From: Clostridia bacterium
GTDB lineage: Bacteria; Bacillota; Clostridia; Lachnospirales; Lachnospiraceae
Direction: 5' to 3'
Length of the DNA stretch: 64,000 nucleotides
Assembly (NCBI GenBank): GCA_910575625.1
Contig: CAJTFD010000011.1
Span: 92,783-156,782, forward strand
Position 1 is the first letter of the stretch, and each line of letters opens with the position of its first letter. Made by a program: the position numbers and the translations under genes. The notes below the pieces were generated by a model. That model did no database searches. It saw only the letters and a list, made by a program, of their open reading frames with translations, and had not been told where the DNA came from. Below are positions 61,861-64,000 of this stretch, one piece after another.

Positions 61861-62850
61861 ATGGCAGTTTTCCGAGTGGAGCGCAACAAGGGCTATACCG
61901 TTATGAGCAACCACCATTTACGAAATAAGGAGCTGACCTTAAAGGCAAAGGGGCTTTTGTCGCAAATGCTTTCCCTGCCCGAAGATTGGGACTACACCCT
62001 TGCGGGGCTGTCACAGATCAACCGGGAAAGTATCGACGCTATCCGTACCGCTGTATGGGAGCTGGAAAAAGCCGGGTATATCAAGCGGCGGCAGGGACGC
62101 GACGAAAAAGGCAAAATGACCGCCATTGAATACACCATATACGAGCAGCCCCAGCCGCCGGACGACACCCCGCCGGGATTGGATAAACCGATATTGGAAA
62201 ATCCAACACCGGGCAACCCGATATTGGAAAATCCGACACCGGGTAATCCGACGACGGAAAATCCAATGCAATTAAATAAAGATATACCAAAGACTGACTT
62301 ACCAAAAAAAGAAAAAATAAATACAGATTTACAAAGTACCCATTCCATTCCTATCCTTTCCCCTAACCCCTCTCCCTCTGACAGAGAAGCGGCTACGCCG
62401 CCGGAACGGAAACGAAAGGAAGCGGACACACAGAGCGCATACGAGATTTACCGGGAGATCATCAAGGAGAATATCGACTATGACATTCTCATGCAGGATA
62501 TGAAGTTTGACGGGGACAGGCTGAATGAGATCGTTGACCTCATGCTTGAAACCGTCTGCACCCGGAGAAAGACGATCCGCATTGCCGGGGACGACTACCC
62601 CGCCGAGCTGGTGAAAGCTAAGTTTATGAAGTTAGACAGCGAACATATCCGCTTTGTGCTGGACTGTATGCGGGAGAACACAACGAAAATCCGCAACATC
62701 AAGCAGTATTTACGGGCGGTGCTTTTCAATGCCCCGTCCACTATCGGCAATTATTATACGTCCCTTGTGGCGCATGATATGGCAAGCGGCGCACTTGCGC
62801 CAAAGGAGCCGCACGACCCCTATTCATTCAGACCGGGCGAAAGCCTGTAA
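61861..62850 (+). CDS. Replication initiator-like protein of an integrative conjugative element
   Basis: A 329-residue protein with an N-terminal winged-helix (NKGYTVMSNHHLRNKELTLK, LSLPEDWDYTLAGLSQINRE), a Pro/Asn-rich linker with repeated ILENPTPGNP, and a C-terminal helical domain (YDILMQDMKFDGDRLNEIVD). This corresponds to the RepA_N/DUF6017-type proteins at the left end of Tn1549/CTn-like elements, as far as I recall. It may start element replication. AAAGGAGTG precedes ATG 61861. Confidence 0.75.
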   Translation: MAVFRVERNKGYTVMSNHHLRNKELTLKAKGLLSQMLSLPEDWDYTLAGLSQINRESIDAIRTAVWELEKAGYIKRRQGRDEKGKMTAIEYTIYEQPQPPDDTPPGLDKPILENPTPGNPILENPTPGNPTTENPMQLNKDIPKTDLPKKEKINTDLQSTHSIPILSPNPSPSDREAATPPERKRKEADTQSAYEIYREIIKENIDYDILMQDMKFDGDRLNEIVDLMLETVCTRRKTIRIAGDDYPAELVKAKFMKLDSEHIRFVLDCMRENTTKIRNIKQYLRAVLFNAPSTIGNYYTSLVAHDMASGALAPKEPHDPYSFRPGESL

Positions 62851-62884
62851 CCACCCACAACCACAAAAAGGAGGATTTTTTATT

Positions 62885-63112
62885 ATGGCACAGAAAATGA
62901 CGGGAGCATTGGTATTTGACGAGCGCACAGACCGCTACGACATTCGCTTTGACCTTACCAGCTACTACGGCGGGCTGCATTGCGGGGACTGTTTCGACGT
63001 GTTTACCCGTGGCAAGTGGAAGCCCACCCGTATTGAAATAAACATGGCGCAGGAATGGTACTTGGTAGGTATCAGAGCCGACGACTTAAACGGGCTGCGG
63101 GTGCGTATCTGA
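62885..63112 (+). CDS. DUF5348-like element protein
   Basis: A 75-residue protein, start ATG 62885, behind an AAAGGAGG site. It reads MTGALVFDERTDRYDIRFDL and ends LVGIRADDLNGLRVRI. Small proteins of this kind lie between the replication initiator and pcfB genes in many gut-Firmicute conjugative elements. The function is unknown; the family label is from memory. Confidence 0.7.
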   Translation: MAQKMTGALVFDERTDRYDIRFDLTSYYGGLHCGDCFDVFTRGKWKPTRIEINMAQEWYLVGIRADDLNGLRVRI

Positions 63113-63153
63113 CCGCCGCCCCATAGACTACCCCGAAAGGAGGGAAAGACCCC

Positions 63154-63630
63154 ATGCAGGACGAAGTAAACGAAAAAACCGTTGCCCTGTATATCAAGAC
63201 CGGGAAGCTGAACGCCGAAGTGCTGCAAAAGGCAATGAAAGCCGCGCTTGCGCAGTCAAAGAAGCAGATCGGGAAGCAGCCCCACGGGAAACAGACCCTA
63301 AAGCAGCTTATGAAGCAGAATACGGGCGTTTCCAACATTGAGATCACGAAAGAAAATATCAAGGCGTTTGAGAGTACCGCCAAAAAGTACGGTATCGACT
63401 TTGCGCTGAAAAAGGACGCGACGGAAACCCCGCCCCGCTACCTTGTATTCTTCAAGGGCAGGGACGCGGACGCGCTGACCGCCGCTTTCAAGGAGTTTTC
63501 CGCTAAGAAGCTGACGCAGGACAAGAAGCCCTCAATCCGAAAGGCATTAGCCGCTTTCCGGGAAAAGGCAAAGGAGCTGAACGCCAGCCGCCAGCAGACC
63601 AAAAACAAGGACAGGGAGGTATCGCTATGA
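63154..63630 (+). CDS. PcfB family conjugation protein (DUF3801)
   Basis: A 158-residue hydrophilic protein. VNEKTVALYIKTGKLNAEVL and YGIDFALKKDATETPPRYLV, followed by VFFKGRDADALTAAFKEFSA, match PcfB proteins. In pCF10 PcfB helps the relaxosome dock to the coupling protein PcfC. GAAAGGAGGG precedes ATG 63154. The stop overlaps the start of the coupling-protein gene by four bases. Confidence 0.85.
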   Translation: MQDEVNEKTVALYIKTGKLNAEVLQKAMKAALAQSKKQIGKQPHGKQTLKQLMKQNTGVSNIEITKENIKAFESTAKKYGIDFALKKDATETPPRYLVFFKGRDADALTAAFKEFSAKKLTQDKKPSIRKALAAFREKAKELNASRQQTKNKDREVSL

Positions 63631-63850
63631 AGCCGGAAATAAAGAAACTGCTTATCCTAAACGCGCCCTATCTGCTCTTTGTGTACCTGTTTGACAAGGT
63701 GGGCGCGGCTGTCCGGCTTTCCCCCGGCATGGACGCAAGCCAGAAGATTTTACACTTGGGGGAGGGCTTCACCGCCGCTTTTGCCAGTGCAGCCCCCAGC
63801 TTCCACCCCGCCGACCTGCTGATCGGCATTGCCGGGGCGGTCATTATGGA
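63627..63850 (+). pseudogene. VirD4/TraG-type coupling protein, interrupted by an IS
   Basis: The first ~74 residues match the N-terminus of VirD4-like coupling proteins of such elements: KLLILNAPYLLFVYLFDKVG, then DLLIGIAGAVI, a membrane segment. Normally the frame continues into a soluble ATPase domain. Here, after about base 63850, the sequence turns into the end of an insertion sequence, and the frame stops at 63924-63926 after an unrelated tail. Conjugative transfer of the element is therefore probably lost, unless another copy exists. Confidence 0.8.
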
Positions 63851-64000
63851 TCTATGTCAATACTTTGGACAAAAAAAGTCGAAAGATTATGCTGCTTTTT
63901 TGAGTTCCTCATCCTCCTTTTGCTGAGGTGTCATATAACCAATTGCACTATGGATTCGTTTGCGGTTATACCAGCCCTCTATATATTCAAAGATTGCCCT
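63850..64000 (-). mobile_element. IS3-family insertion sequence, one end only
   Basis: The IS end reads roughly TATGTCAATACTTTGGACA at 63853-63871, followed by the 3' end of its transposase gene on the minus strand. The rest lies beyond the right edge. The exact boundary cannot be set without the other end or the target duplication. Confidence 0.8.
63887..64000 (-). CDS. IS3-family transposase (OrfB), C-terminal end
   Basis: The last 37 codons of an IS150-like DDE integrase-core transposase: FEYIEGWYNRKRIHSAIGYM then TPQQKEDEELKKAA and TAA at 63887-63889. The segment around IEGWYNRKRIHSAIGYMTP is the hallmark C-terminus of IS3-family OrfB proteins. The catalytic DDE residues lie beyond the window. 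Confidence 0.88.
   Translation of the reverse strand, partial: RAIFEYIEGWYNRKRIHSAIGYMTPQQKEDEELKKAA

Overview
The window looks like a chromosomal segment from a motile, endospore-forming anaerobic Firmicute, most likely a Lachnospiraceae (clostridial cluster XIVa) gut bacterium of roughly balanced GC. The basis is gene content and order: an anaerobic class III ribonucleotide reductase, a SigK-type sporulation sigma factor, RNase J, IreB/DUF1292/RuvX and TrmR/TrhP linkage, DUF4317, a YlqG/FlhX-like pair, a Bacillus-like flgM-flgN-flgK-flgL-yviE-fliW-csrA cluster, and a mucin-type M60 protease. Genus and species cannot be fixed from this sequence alone.

Layout. 1-4.1 kb: the 5' part of a DUF4317 gene, a small unknown protein with its own promoter, a long imperfect palindrome, and nrdD. 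4.4-12.7 kb: sigK (with a SigE-like promoter), then a leftward housekeeping block: trhP (U32), trmR, a MltG-like stub, ylbF-like, RNase J, Fur-type regulator, DUF1292, ruvX, ireB and mtaB. 13-16 kb: CsoR-type repressor, a metal P-type ATPase with three matching operator candidates, and an HPr-like protein. 16-22 kb: leftward operon AEC transporter-prmA-rsmE-cysteine desulfurase-thiI, with a MITE-like element between the last two genes, then a secreted NlpC/P60-like protein. 22.3-34.2 kb: a carbohydrate module: ROK repressor, SDR dehydrogenase, sugar ABC importer, FGGY kinase, GatD-like dehydrogenase and tagatose-bisphosphate aldolase GatZ/GatY. It is interrupted by an oppositely oriented coiled-coil gene made of twenty 33-bp repeats.

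34.4-46.2 kb: flagellar and chemotaxis genes. A leftward FliK/YlqG-like gene plus flhX diverges from cheA-cheW-cheR-cheB and flgM-flgN-flgK-flgL-DUF6470-fliW-csrA. SigmaD-like promoters precede cheA and flgM. 46.2-50.3 kb: galE, a sugar nucleotidyltransferase and a VanS/VanR-like two-component pair. 50.4-53.8 kb: rpmG-secE-nusG-rplK-rplA and rplJ-rplL with an L10 leader. 54.1-54.5 kb: two tiny proteins of unknown role. 54.6-61.3 kb: a surface protein with a cohesin-like N-terminus and a 1791-residue M60 protease with a dockerin-like module, probably one operon. 61.5-64 kb: the end of an integrative conjugative element (replication initiator, DUF5348, PcfB, VirD4), in which virD4 is cut by an IS3-family insertion sequence that runs off the right edge.

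How the genes fit together. The thiI/desulfurase pair, TrmR/TrhP, MtaB, RsmE and PrmA give a dense set of tRNA, rRNA and ribosomal-protein modification functions. The 22-34 kb module should import and oxidise a sugar or polyol, phosphorylate it and cleave a ketohexose phosphate. FlgM, FliW and CsrA supply the checkpoints of late flagellar expression. No complete defence system, CRISPR array, rRNA or tRNA gene was seen.
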